From Gammaproteobacteria bacterium (GTDB lineage Bacteria; Pseudomonadota; Gammaproteobacteria; Burkholderiales; Burkholderiaceae_C): a stretch of 64,000 nucleotides of DNA. Location: NCBI GenBank assembly GCA_018815325.1, contig JAHIYE010000011.1:62001-126000 (forward strand). The letters are read 5' to 3'. Positions 18,769 through 27,354 of the stretch are shown piece after piece (positions within the stretch are counted from its first letter, which is position 1; every line of letters starts with the position of its first letter). The translations under genes were made by a program, and so were the position numbers. Under the pieces are notes generated by a model. The model saw nothing but the letters and a program-made list of their open reading frames with translations, had not been told where the DNA came from and ran no database searches.

Positions 18769-19254
18769 ATGACTACTCAGAACACCAATGACCTGACCCG
18801 TTTGTATGCCCGGCCCGGCTTTCTGCTGCGACGTGCGCACCAGATCTCTGCATCCGTGTTCGAGTCCGAGTGTCAGGGGGTGGGCCTCACACCGGCCCAG
18901 TTCGGCATTCTTACCGTGCTCCATGTCAACCCGGGAATGGATCAGTCGAGCCTGGCGCGGGCACTGGGTTTTGACAAGGTCACGGTCTTGCGGGTATTGC
19001 GCGGGTTGGAAACTCGCGGCCTGATCTCGCGCGCGGCTGCACCCGCGAGCCGACGCAGCCTGTCTCTCAGGCTCACCCCCGAAGGCTCGGCCCTGCTGGC
19101 CCAGGCCCAAAAACCTGCCGAGCGGGCCTTTACAAAATTACTGTCGCCACTCAACAGCGAGCAACAAGGACAGTTGCTGTCACTGCTCGAACTGCTGACC
19201 TGCAGCCTGGAAGAAAATGCACGGGCGCGGCTCGTGCGCGCTGACCGGCCCTGA
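18769..19254 (+). CDS. MarR-family transcriptional regulator
   Basis: This 161-residue protein has a central winged helix with LTPAQFGILTVLHVNPGMDQ and LGFDKVTVLRVLRGLETRGLI, typical of MarR. The ATG at 18769 is preceded by CAGGAG at good spacing; an upstream in-frame ATG lacks a ribosome site. MarR proteins are usually repressors released by phenolic ligands. No obvious target is next to it: LysR lies upstream on the same strand and moaE converges on it. It may act on the aromatic module nearby or elsewhere. Confidence 0.9.
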   Translation: MTTQNTNDLTRLYARPGFLLRRAHQISASVFESECQGVGLTPAQFGILTVLHVNPGMDQSSLARALGFDKVTVLRVLRGLETRGLISRAAAPASRRSLSLRLTPEGSALLAQAQKPAERAFTKLLSPLNSEQQGQLLSLLELLTCSLEENARARLVRADRP

Positions 19255-19318
19255 GAGGTCGGTGCACCCGACAGGCGCACAGCCGCCGCAGACCACACGC
19301 CCCTGCTTGCCTCAAGCC

Positions 19319-19792
19319 CTAAAGATTGCGCGCGCTCAGACCCCATTTAGCAAGGGCTTGGTCGTCACTCACGCGGGCATCGACCCAACGCGCCCCCTCG
19401 GGTGTCTGCTCTTTCTTCCAGAACGGGGCCTGGGTCTTGAGGTAGTCCATCAGGAATTCGCAGGCCTGAAAACTCTCACCGCGATGTGCTGAACTCACCA
19501 CCACCAGCACGATCTGGTCCAGCGGCTGCAGCAGGCCCACCCGGTGGATGACGCGCGCACCGTAGATGTCGAAACGTTTGAAGGCTTCGTCAATCATGGC
19601 CTCGATGGACTTCTCGGTCATGCCGGGGTAATGCTCCAGTTCCATGGAGCTGACGACCGAACCATCATTGCGATCGCGCACGGTCCCGATGAAGCTGCAC
19701 ACGGCCCCTACGCGCTTGTCCTGTGTTCGCAAGGCAGCGATTTCTGCACTGACATCGAAGTCTGCAGGCTGTATGGAGACGCGCGCGGTCAT
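19319..19792 (-). CDS. moaE: Molybdopterin synthase catalytic subunit MoaE
   Basis: This 157-residue protein shows CSFIGTVRDRND, VVVSSAHRGESFQACEFLMD and the catalytic-lysine region KTQAPFWKKE of MoaE. It inserts two sulfurs, carried by MoaD, into precursor Z to make molybdopterin. It follows moaD by four bases and is last in the mobB-moeA-moaD-moaE run. The CO dehydrogenase in this window needs this cofactor. Confidence 0.97.
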   Translation of the reverse strand: MTARVSIQPADFDVSAEIAALRTQDKRVGAVCSFIGTVRDRNDGSVVSSMELEHYPGMTEKSIEAMIDEAFKRFDIYGARVIHRVGLLQPLDQIVLVVVSSAHRGESFQACEFLMDYLKTQAPFWKKEQTPEGARWVDARVSDDQALAKWGLSARNL

Positions 19793-19796
19793 GACT

Positions 19797-20048
19797 TCAA
19801 CCTCCCGTGACGGGCGGAAAGAAGGCTACCTCGCAGCCCTCGCTCAGCATGGCACTTTCCTCGCTCATCACCTGGTTCAGCGCCACGCGCACAGAGCGGC
19901 CTCGCGCCAGGCTCTGCGCATGCGCATCGCTGCGCGCAATGAGTTCGTCGCGCAGCGCACCCAGCGTGGCGGCTGCCGTGTCGAGTTGTTCGCTGCCGGT
20001 GCCCACACTCTCGCGGATCGAGGCGAAGTACTTGACGTTCACTTTCAT
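19797..20048 (-). CDS. moaD: Molybdopterin synthase sulfur carrier subunit MoaD
   Basis: This 83-residue ubiquitin-like protein ends in Gly-Gly (PPVTGG), whose C terminus is thiocarboxylated to carry sulfur to MoaE. It starts MKVNVKYFASIRE, and its ATG overlaps the moeA stop codon (ATGA at 20045-20048), which fixes the start. Confidence 0.96.
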   Translation of the reverse strand: MKVNVKYFASIRESVGTGSEQLDTAAATLGALRDELIARSDAHAQSLARGRSVRVALNQVMSEESAMLSEGCEVAFFPPVTGG

Positions 20049-21334
20049 CCCATCAACTCCGCAAAGGAAATGAACTGCACCATATCTCCCTTGGCGATGG
20101 TGGCGCCAGCGGGGTTGTCCACCACGCCATCGCCCCACACGGCCGAGGTCAACACACCCGAGCTCTGGTTGGGGAACAGGTCCAGCCCACCGGCGGCATT
20201 GCGGCGTACACGCAGGAACTCGCGGCGCTTGTCGGCGCGCAACCAGTCAAAATGCGCAGGCAGCGCCATTGATACCGGCACGGCCTGCGTGATGCCCTGC
20301 AGTTTGAGCAGGAAAGGCCGTACCAGCACCATGAAGGTGATGAAGCTCGACACCGGGTTGCCCGGCAGACCGGCGAAATGGCAGGCGTCTTGCGCGCCGC
20401 GGGCTGCGCCCTCACCCTCGCCACGGTAAATCTTGCCGTAGGCAAAAGGCTTGCCTGGCTTGATGGCGATCTGCCAGATATCCAGCTCGCCAAGCAACTG
20501 CACCGATGGTTTGATATGGTCTTCCTCCCCCACCGAGACGCCACCGCTGGTGAGAATCAGGTCATGTTGCTGCGCTGCCTCGCGCAAGGCGGCCACCGTG
20601 GCCTCGCGCTGATCAGGCACGATGCCGAAGTCGGTCACCACGCAGCCCAGGCGCTGCAGCAGCGCACGCAGGAAAAACCGGTTGGAGTTGTAGATGGCAC
20701 CGGGCGGCATCTGCTCAGGGGCAATGTCACCAGGCATCACCAGTTCATCACCCGTAGAGAACAAGGCCACCCGGGGGCGCCTCAGAACCGCCAGGGAACT
20801 CATGCCAATACTGGCCGCCAGCCCAAGTGAGGCGGGCGTAAGTCGCTCACCTTTTGAGAGCACCACAGCGCCGCGTGTGACGTCTTCGCCAGCACGGCGT
20901 ATCCACTGGCCCGGCTTGGGCGTGCTGCTGATGCGCACACTGCCTAAGGTCCCGGGCGCGGCGTCAGGTGGCAGCAGCAACTCGCAGTCTTCCTGCATGA
21001 CGATGGCGTCGGCACCGGCGGGCACGGGCGCCCCGGTGAAGATGCGGGCCACGCTGCCGGGCTGCAACGGCTGGCCACTCGCACCGGCCGGAATGCGCTG
21101 ACTTACCGGCAGCGGCACGCCCTTGTCGAGCTCGGCGCAGCGCACCGCATAGCCATCCATTGCCGAGTTGTCCTGCGGCGGCACGTGCAGCGCGGACACC
21201 ACATCCTGTGCGAGCACACGGCCGTCGGCCTCGAAGGTGGAGACCTGTTCGATGCCGGCCAGCGCAGTGGCATAGCCAAGCAGTTCCTGCAGAGCCGTGT
21301 CCAGAGGTTTGAGCGGGGGGCGGGACGCGTTCAT
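20045..21334 (-). CDS. moeA: Molybdopterin molybdenumtransferase MoeA
   Basis: This 429-residue protein contains PPQDNSAMDGYAVR, IFTGAPVPAGADAIVMQED and LTSGGVSVGEEDHIK, all typical of MoeA, which inserts molybdate into adenylated molybdopterin. Start and stop overlap neighbours by four bases on both sides (mobB upstream, moaD downstream), showing tight coupling. Its product feeds both the bis-MGD branch (mobB) and the MCD branch needed by CO dehydrogenase. Confidence 0.97.
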   Translation of the reverse strand: MNASRPPLKPLDTALQELLGYATALAGIEQVSTFEADGRVLAQDVVSALHVPPQDNSAMDGYAVRCAELDKGVPLPVSQRIPAGASGQPLQPGSVARIFTGAPVPAGADAIVMQEDCELLLPPDAAPGTLGSVRISSTPKPGQWIRRAGEDVTRGAVVLSKGERLTPASLGLAASIGMSSLAVLRRPRVALFSTGDELVMPGDIAPEQMPPGAIYNSNRFFLRALLQRLGCVVTDFGIVPDQREATVAALREAAQQHDLILTSGGVSVGEEDHIKPSVQLLGELDIWQIAIKPGKPFAYGKIYRGEGEGAARGAQDACHFAGLPGNPVSSFITFMVLVRPFLLKLQGITQAVPVSMALPAHFDWLRADKRREFLRVRRNAAGGLDLFPNQSSGVLTSAVWGDGVVDNPAGATIAKGDMVQFISFAELMG

Positions 21335-21864
21335 GTCAAAGCCTCACAACGGTATTCAAACTGATCCTGGTGCGCCAGCAACCAGGCTACGATGTCATCA
21401 GGCCGCGCCAGGTCCAGCACGGGCAGCGCCGTGCTGTGCGGCAACGCTGAGGGCGAATCGGTCGCAATGGCGACCACGCAGGCATCCTCAGGGTAACGCA
21501 CCGGTTTGCCATTGGCACTGCGCCAGACTTCCACCTTGGGCAAATCGCTTTGCTTGTAGCCCTCCACAAGCACCCAGTCCACGCCCTCGTCGAGTTCACC
21601 CAGCATCTCGTGCACCGTCAGGGGGCGCGATTGCGTCAGCTCGCGCATCAATGCCAAACGCTGGTCCGAGGCGATCAGCACTTCATAAGCCCCAGCCTGT
21701 CGATGGCGATAGCTGTCTTTGCCCGGATGGTCAATATCGAAGCTGTGGTGTGCATGCTTGACCACGGATACCCGCAAGCCCTGCAGGCACAACTCGGGGA
21801 TCAGGCGCTCGACCAGTGTCGTCTTGCCCGCTCCGGAAAAACCGGCAAAGCCGACCACCTTCAT
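21331..21864 (-). CDS. mobB: Molybdopterin-guanine dinucleotide biosynthesis adapter MobB
   Basis: This 177-residue P-loop protein has GFSGAGKTTLVERLIPEL at the start and the motifs VVKHAHHSFDIDHPGKDS and WVLVEGYKQSDLPKVEV of MobB, a GTP-binding helper of MobA. It opens the four-gene Mo-cofactor run and overlaps moeA by four bases. About 70 bases separate it from thrC, and they hold an interspersed repeat copy. Confidence 0.96.
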   Translation of the reverse strand: MKVVGFAGFSGAGKTTLVERLIPELCLQGLRVSVVKHAHHSFDIDHPGKDSYRHRQAGAYEVLIASDQRLALMRELTQSRPLTVHEMLGELDEGVDWVLVEGYKQSDLPKVEVWRSANGKPVRYPEDACVVAIATDSPSALPHSTALPVLDLARPDDIVAWLLAHQDQFEYRCEALT

Positions 21865-21881
21865 ACGGCCACCTCGTTGAC

Positions 21882-21937
21882 GCTATGTCTTTTATAGCTG
21901 TAGTGGCAGATATTCAGAGGGCTAGCGTCCATTTTCA
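21882..21937 (-). repeat. Degenerate interspersed repeat, copy 2
   Basis: Read on the minus strand it starts with AAAATGGACGCTAGCCC, continues with GAATATCTGCC and ends with AGCTATAAAAGACATAGC, the terminal part being an imperfect palindrome. The pattern matches the other copies in this window. It fills the gap between thrC and mobB. Confidence 0.6.
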
Positions 21938-23374
21938 TGCACAAATCTGGGCAATATAGGCTTTCACGGCGGCGACATCGGCCGGCATGGAAGTGACGCG
22001 CTTGGGCAAGTCCTCCATGCCGGCAAACTTGGCCGGCCGATCGGGCTCGCGCCCCAGGGCCTCGACGATGGTGGCGGCGAACTTGATCGGCAAGGCCGTC
22101 TCCAGCACGATCATCGGCACATCCGGCTTGATGTGCTCACGCGCCACTTTCACACCATCGGCGGTATGGGTATCGACCATCACGCCAAAGCGCGTGTAGA
22201 CATCCTTGATGGTGGCCAGGCGGTCGGCATGTGTGCTCTTGCCGCTGACAAAGCCGTAGCGTTGGGCCGCCTCGGAAAACACCGGATCGGCACTGAGATC
22301 AAACTTCCCGGTCTTGCCAAGTTGCTCACCGAACAGGGCCTTGGTCTTGCCCGCATCGCGCCCCAGCAGGTCAAACACAAAACGCTCGAAATTGGAGGCC
22401 TTGGAAATGTCCATCGACGGGCTCGATGTCTCATGGGTATCGGCGCTGCCACGCACGCGGTACACGCCGGTACGGAAAAACTCGTCGAGCACATCGTTCT
22501 CGTTGGTGGCCACCACAAGCTGCTCAATCGGCAAGCCCATCATGCGAGCCACATGGCCGGCGCAGACATTGCCGAAGTTGCCGGAGGGCACGGTGAAGCT
22601 GACCTTGTCCGTATTAGATTTCGTGCTTTGGAAGTACCCGGCAAAGTAATACACCACCTGGGCCATGAGGCGTGCCCAGTTGATGGAGTTGACCGTGCCG
22701 ATCTTGTACTTGCGCTTGAACACCAGATCATTGGAGACCGCCTTGACCATGTCCTGGCAATCATCAAACACGCCCTCCACGGCGATGTTGTGGATGTTTT
22801 CGTCCTGCAGGCTGAACATCTGTGCCTGCTGGAACGGACTCATGCGCCCCAGCGGGCTGGTCATGAAGACGCGCACACCCCGCTTGCCGCGCATCGCGTA
22901 TTCGGCCGCACTGCCCGTGTCACCACTGGTGGCACCGAAGATGTTGAGCTCTTCACCGCGCCGCGCCAGTTCGTACTCGAACAAGTTGCCCAGCAGTTGC
23001 ATCGCCATGTCCTTGAAGGCCAGCGTGGGGCCATTCGAGAGGGCTTCCAGGTACATGACGGTACCTGCTGCTTCGGTAGAGGCATCCGCCAGCTTCTTGA
23101 GCGGCGTGATCTCTTTGCTGCCGAACACTTCCTGGGTGTAGGTCTTGCGACAGATCGCCTTCAGGTCCGTCGCGGGAATGTCATCGATGTAGAGCGAGAG
23201 TATCTCGAACGCCAGGTCTGCATAGGACAGACCTCGCCAGCTGGCAAGCATGGCCGCACTGACCTGAGGGTAGTTCTCAGGCAGGTAGAGCCCGCCATCG
23301 GGTGCCAGGCCCTCGAGCAGGATTTCACAAAACTGTTTGCGGTCAGCGTGGCCGCGGGTGCTGATGTACTTCAT
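21935..23374 (-). CDS. thrC: Threonine synthase
   Basis: This 479-residue PLP enzyme begins MKYISTRGHADRKQF and contains GPTLAFKDMAMQLLG (PLP lysine) and ATSGDTGSAAEYAMRG (phosphate loop). It converts O-phosphohomoserine to threonine. The ATG at 23374 matches the usual start of the family; another ATG three codons upstream is also open. hom lies upstream with a 90-base gap, so the two steps of the threonine branch are adjacent. Confidence 0.97.
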   Translation of the reverse strand: MKYISTRGHADRKQFCEILLEGLAPDGGLYLPENYPQVSAAMLASWRGLSYADLAFEILSLYIDDIPATDLKAICRKTYTQEVFGSKEITPLKKLADASTEAAGTVMYLEALSNGPTLAFKDMAMQLLGNLFEYELARRGEELNIFGATSGDTGSAAEYAMRGKRGVRVFMTSPLGRMSPFQQAQMFSLQDENIHNIAVEGVFDDCQDMVKAVSNDLVFKRKYKIGTVNSINWARLMAQVVYYFAGYFQSTKSNTDKVSFTVPSGNFGNVCAGHVARMMGLPIEQLVVATNENDVLDEFFRTGVYRVRGSADTHETSSPSMDISKASNFERFVFDLLGRDAGKTKALFGEQLGKTGKFDLSADPVFSEAAQRYGFVSGKSTHADRLATIKDVYTRFGVMVDTHTADGVKVAREHIKPDVPMIVLETALPIKFAATIVEALGREPDRPAKFAGMEDLPKRVTSMPADVAAVKAYIAQICA

Positions 23375-23473
23375 AAATGCCATTCGCCCCGAACCAGTTG
23401 CAGGGGCTGTGAATTCAAACCGTTACGCGTGCAGTATGCAAGAGCTTCAACAGGCGCAGCCCTGGCAGGGTTA

Positions 23474-24796
23474 TCAGGCCAGCTCTTCCTTGCGGATACG
23501 GACAATCGGCCGCAACACGGACGGCAGGCCCTGCAACTCGGCCAGCGCCTCGTTCATGGTGCCTTCGCGGGTGTCGTGCGTCAGGATGATCAGGTCGGTC
23601 TGGGTGGAGCCCTCGCCGCCGACTTCGTCGGCTTCGCGCTGCAGCACGGCGTCGATGTTGATGCCGGCATTCGCGAGCAAACCCGTCACCTTGGCCAGCA
23701 CACCGGCTTCGTCCGCCACACGCAGGCGCAGGTAGTAGCTCGTCACCACCTCGCTCATGGGCAGCACGGGCAGATCACTCATGGCATCGGGCTGAAAAGC
23801 CAGGTGCGGCACGCGGTGCGCTGCATCGGCCGTCTGCAGCCGCGTGATGTCGACCAGGTCGGCAATGACGGCGCTGGCGGTCGGCTCGGAGCCCGCACCC
23901 TTGCCGTAATAAAGCGTGGTGCCCACCGCATCGGCCTGGACTACCACGGCATTCATCGCGCCTTCGACGTTGGCGATCAAACGCTTGGTCGGCACCAGGC
24001 TGGGGTGCACGCGCAACTCAACACCATGCGGGGTGCGCTTGGTGATGCCCAGCAACTTGATGCGGTAGCCCAGTTGCTCGGCATAACGGATGTCCTGCGC
24101 CTCAAGCTTGGTGATGCCCTCGACATAGGCCTTGTCGAACTGCACCGGGATGCCGAAGGCAATGGCCGACATGATGGTCGCCTTGTGCGCCGCGTCCACT
24201 CCCTCGATGTCGAAGGTCGGATCTGCCTCGGCGTAACCCAGGCGCTGTGCCTCCTTGAGCACGACGTCAAACGCCAGCCCCTTGTCCCGCATTTCTGACA
24301 GGATGAAGTTGGTGGTGCCGTTGATGATGCCGGCGATCCACTCGATGCTGTTGGCCGTCAGGCCTTCGCGCAAGGCCTTGATGATGGGAATGCCGCCGGC
24401 CACAGCAGCCTCGAAAGCCACCATCACCCCCTTGCGATGCGCTGCTGCAAAAATCTCGGTGCCGTGAACCGCAAGCAGCGCCTTGTTGGCCGTGACCACA
24501 TGCTTGCCGGCCTCGATGGCCTCCATCACCAGTTGCCGGGCGATGCCGTAGCCACCGATGAGCTCGATCACGATGTCGATCTCGGGGTTGGCGATCACGG
24601 CACGCGCGTCGTTCACCACCTTGACACCTTCACCGACTGCGGCCTGGGCCCTGGCGACATCGAGATCAGCCACCATGGTGATTTCGATACCGCGGCCAGC
24701 CCGGCGTTTGATCTCTTCCTGGTTGCGCTTGAGCACGTTGAACGTACCGCTGCCCACCGTACCGATGCCCAGCAAACCGACTTGAATAGCTTTCAT
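23474..24796 (-). CDS. hom: Homoserine dehydrogenase
   Basis: This 440-residue protein has the NAD(P)-binding motif GIGTVGSGTFNVL at the start, GGIPIIKALREGLTANSIEWIAGIINGTTNF in two consecutive conserved pieces of the catalytic domain, and a C-terminal ACT domain (about residues 360-435), which usually senses threonine. It reduces aspartate semialdehyde to homoserine. It lies 45 bases after the aminotransferase gene and ahead of thrC. Confidence 0.97.
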   Translation of the reverse strand: MKAIQVGLLGIGTVGSGTFNVLKRNQEEIKRRAGRGIEITMVADLDVARAQAAVGEGVKVVNDARAVIANPEIDIVIELIGGYGIARQLVMEAIEAGKHVVTANKALLAVHGTEIFAAAHRKGVMVAFEAAVAGGIPIIKALREGLTANSIEWIAGIINGTTNFILSEMRDKGLAFDVVLKEAQRLGYAEADPTFDIEGVDAAHKATIMSAIAFGIPVQFDKAYVEGITKLEAQDIRYAEQLGYRIKLLGITKRTPHGVELRVHPSLVPTKRLIANVEGAMNAVVVQADAVGTTLYYGKGAGSEPTASAVIADLVDITRLQTADAAHRVPHLAFQPDAMSDLPVLPMSEVVTSYYLRLRVADEAGVLAKVTGLLANAGINIDAVLQREADEVGGEGSTQTDLIILTHDTREGTMNEALAELQGLPSVLRPIVRIRKEELA

Positions 24797-24841
24797 TTTT
24801 CTCTTTGTATAAATATCAATACCAGCCCAAGCCCACGGGCC

Positions 24842-26065
24842 TCAGTCGTTTCGTTTCCGGTAGACCTCGAGGAATTTTTCTATGCGGCCAATGGCCTCGC
24901 GCAGGTCATCCTCATGCGGCAGAAATACGATGCGAAAGTGCTGGTTGTCCGGGTAGTTGAAGCCCGAGCCCTGCACCAGCAGCACCTTCGTTTCCTGCAG
25001 TAGCTCGAGAATGAACTGCTGATCATTGGTAATGGGGTACATCTCCGGATCAAGCCGCGGGAACATGTACAGCGCCGCACTTGGCTTGACGCAGGTCACG
25101 CCCGGGATGGCCGTGATCAATTCATAGGCCAGATCACGCTGGCGACGCAGACGGCCACCTTCGCATACCAGGTCGTTGATGGTCTGGTAGCCGCCGAGTG
25201 CCGTCTGAATGGCGTACTGCCCCGGCACATTGGCGCACAGCCGCATCGAGGACAGCATGTTGAGACCTTCGATATAGTCTTTCGCCGGTTTCTTGTCGCC
25301 CGTCACCACCATCCAGCCCGCGCGGTAGCCGCAAGAACGGTAGCTCTTGGACAGCGAGTTGAAGGTCAACGTCAACACGTCTTCGCTCAGGCTGGCCAGG
25401 GCCGTGTGCTTGACGCCGTCGTACAGGACCTTGTCGTATACCTCGTCGGCAAAGATCACCAGACCGTGCTCACGGGCAATCTCGACGATGGACTTCAGCA
25501 ACTCGTCCGAGTACAGGGCCCCGGTCGGGTTGTTCGGGTTGATGATGACGATGCCCTTGGTCCTGGACGTGATCTTGGCGCGGATATCGGCCAGATCAGG
25601 CATCCAGCCATTGGTTTCGTCACAGATATAGTGCACGGGCTTGCCACCCGACAGGCTGGCCGCCGCAGTCCATAGCGGGTAGTCTGGCGCAGGCAGCAGC
25701 AACTCGTCGCCATCGTTGAGCAGTGCGTTGGTGGCCATCACGATCAGCTCGCTGGCGCCATTGCCCAGATAGATGTCGTCGAGCATGACGCCCTTGATGC
25801 CCTGCTCCTGGGTGTACTGCATCACCGCCTTGCGGGCGGCGAAGATGCCCTTGCTGTCTGAATAGGCCGCCGCACCAGGCAAGTTGCGGATCATGTCCAG
25901 GCGGATTTCTTCAGGCGAATCAAAACCGAACACAGCCAGATTGCCGATGTTCAATTTGATGATCGTGTGCCCTTCTTCCTCCATCTGGCGGGCACGGTCC
26001 ATGACAGGTCCGCGGATGTCGTAACAGACATTGGCCAGCTTGGCAGATTTGCGAATGGTCTTCAA
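24842..26065 (-). CDS. alaA: AlaA-type pyridoxal-phosphate aminotransferase (glutamate-pyruvate)
   Basis: This 407-residue class I aminotransferase starts MKTIRKSAKLANVCYDIRGPV, matching E. coli AlaA, and carries NPNNPTGALYS and the PLP lysine segment SLSKSYRSCGYRAGW. AlaA makes alanine from pyruvate and glutamate. The start is TTG at 26065: a perfect AGGAGG lies four bases upstream and translation from there gives the conserved N terminus, while the earlier in-frame GTG would put this ribosome site inside the gene. It is first in a probable alaA-hom-thrC operon. Confidence 0.93.
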   Translation of the reverse strand: MKTIRKSAKLANVCYDIRGPVMDRARQMEEEGHTIIKLNIGNLAVFGFDSPEEIRLDMIRNLPGAAAYSDSKGIFAARKAVMQYTQEQGIKGVMLDDIYLGNGASELIVMATNALLNDGDELLLPAPDYPLWTAAASLSGGKPVHYICDETNGWMPDLADIRAKITSRTKGIVIINPNNPTGALYSDELLKSIVEIAREHGLVIFADEVYDKVLYDGVKHTALASLSEDVLTLTFNSLSKSYRSCGYRAGWMVVTGDKKPAKDYIEGLNMLSSMRLCANVPGQYAIQTALGGYQTINDLVCEGGRLRRQRDLAYELITAIPGVTCVKPSAALYMFPRLDPEMYPITNDQQFILELLQETKVLLVQGSGFNYPDNQHFRIVFLPHEDDLREAIGRIEKFLEVYRKRND

Positions 26066-26100
26066 AGTCCCTCCTGAAGTCGGTAGCACCGGGCGAAACC

Positions 26101-26106
26101 TATAAT
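26101..26106 (+). promoter_or_regulatory. Candidate -10 box for the Mth938-like gene
   Basis: TATAAT matches the sigma-70 -10 consensus, 62 bases before the ATG at 26168. No good -35 is seen 16-18 bases upstream. Confidence 0.4.
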
Positions 26107-26167
26107 TTGACCACAGTTCTGCCCGCCCTTAGTGCGCTGCAGCATCCAAACACAGGAAGACTCAGAC

Positions 26168-26548
26168 ATGAAACTCCAGCCTGACAAATTCGACGGCCTT
26201 GCCATCACCGGCTATGGCCCCGGCTGGGTCGGTGTGAATGGGGAAAAAATCACCACCAGCATCATCATTGGCTCCCGGGGTCAGCGCCTGGAGTGGCCCT
26301 GCACCGGATTCGACGCGCTCAGCCCAGCCCACTTCAGCCAACTGGCTGAACTGGAGGCTGAACTGGTCATCTTTGGCAGCGGCTCACGCTTGCGCTTTCC
26401 AGAGCCCGCCTGGCTCAGGCCACTGATCGACAAACGAATTGGCCTGGAAACCATGGACACACAGGCAGCCTGCCGCACCTACAACATACTGGCTGGCGAG
26501 GGACGCAATGTGCTGGCAGCCCTGTTACTGGAAGCCCCATCCCCCTAA
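26168..26548 (+). CDS. Mth938-like (DUF498) domain protein
   Basis: This 126-residue protein begins MKLQPDKFDGLAITGYGPGW and contains ELVIFGSGSRLRFP and RIGLETMDTQAACRTYNIL. This is the Mth938-like family, related to mitochondrial complex I assembly factor NDUFAF3. Its bacterial role is not established. I chose the ATG at 26168, where the conserved part starts and a GGAAGA site lies upstream. It is followed 121 bases later by the peroxiredoxin gene. Confidence 0.9.
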   Translation: MKLQPDKFDGLAITGYGPGWVGVNGEKITTSIIIGSRGQRLEWPCTGFDALSPAHFSQLAELEAELVIFGSGSRLRFPEPAWLRPLIDKRIGLETMDTQAACRTYNILAGEGRNVLAALLLEAPSP

Positions 26549-26669
26549 ACGACCCAAGCCTGCGATTTCAGGGTAAAATTGCAGGTTGCAGTCGCAGTGG
26601 GGGCGAGCAGGTAAACCACCGTCGCCTCTTCCAAGAACGACACCCCCTGTCACACGAGAAGTAAGGTCT

Positions 26670-27146
26670 ATGGCGATCGTTGTCAACAAACCCATCCCCG
26701 AATTCGAAGCAGTTGCCACAGGTGGCATCAAGGTTTCCAATACCACCCACGTCGGGCAAACCGTGGTGCTCTATTTCTATCCCAAGGACAACACGCCTGG
26801 TTGCACCACGGAGGCCATGCAGTTCCGCGACAAGCACAAGGAGTTCGTGAAGGCTGGCGCCATCGTGTTCGGCGTGTCGCGCGACAACATGAACTCGCAC
26901 GACGACTTCAAGGCCAAGCTGGAACTGCCGTTCGAGTTGATCGCCGATACCGAGGAAAAAATGTGCCACATGTTTGGCGTGGTCAAGAACAAGATCATGT
27001 ACGGCAAGAAGGTCAAGGGCATCGAGCGCAGCACCTTCCTGATTGGCGCCGACGGCGTGCTCAAGGAAGAATGGCGCGGACTCAAGGTTCCAGGCCATGT
27101 GGATGACGTACTCAAAGCCGTCAAAGCCCTCAAAAAGGCCGCTTGA
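26670..27146 (+). CDS. bcp: Peroxiredoxin, Bcp/PrxQ type
   Basis: This 158-residue thioredoxin-fold protein has the peroxidatic cysteine in YPKDNTPGCTTEAMQFRD. In PrxQ/Bcp a resolving cysteine normally follows five residues later, and that position is not cysteine here, so it may work as a 1-Cys enzyme or use another cysteine. It reduces hydrogen peroxide and lipid hydroperoxides. The ATG at 26670 follows AGTAAGG; an upstream extension is not conserved. A terminator lies at 27271-27302. Confidence 0.92.
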   Translation: MAIVVNKPIPEFEAVATGGIKVSNTTHVGQTVVLYFYPKDNTPGCTTEAMQFRDKHKEFVKAGAIVFGVSRDNMNSHDDFKAKLELPFELIADTEEKMCHMFGVVKNKIMYGKKVKGIERSTFLIGADGVLKEEWRGLKVPGHVDDVLKAVKALKKAA

Positions 27147-27217
27147 ACCGCGAAGAAGTCACGCTAGACTTTTCAGGCTAAGTTGACGTTTTGGAGCGAC
27201 ACGTTATTGGTGTCATC

Positions 27218-27238
27218 GGATTCATGCATAATGAATCC
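27218..27238. repeat. Perfect 8-base-arm palindrome between the peroxiredoxin and phoH genes
   Basis: GGATTCAT and ATGAATCC are exact complements around GCATA. It sits 72 bases after the peroxiredoxin gene and 33 bases ahead of the terminator hairpin, so it is not part of that terminator. It looks like an operator but no target or regulator is known. Confidence 0.55.
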
Positions 27239-27270
27239 ATGCCGTTGGAACTTGCAACCGCGCTCCCCGA

Positions 27271-27302
27271 AAAAAGCCGCCTTGGCCTCAAGGTGGCTTT
27301 TT
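27271..27302 (+). terminator. Intrinsic terminator after the peroxiredoxin gene
   Basis: AAAAAGCCGCCTTG and CAAGGTGGCTTTTT form a 14-base stem with one G-T pair and a four-base loop, ending in a T run. Confidence 0.85.
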
Positions 27303-27354
27303 CGCTTTTAAAGCCTGTTTTTTCACTTTTCCCCCTTAGCGAGTCAAACGCCCT

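Noticed and set aside
22133-24298. A 721-codon open frame on the plus strand
   Set aside because: It lies antisense across thrC and hom, both firmly identified, and has shadow-frame composition.
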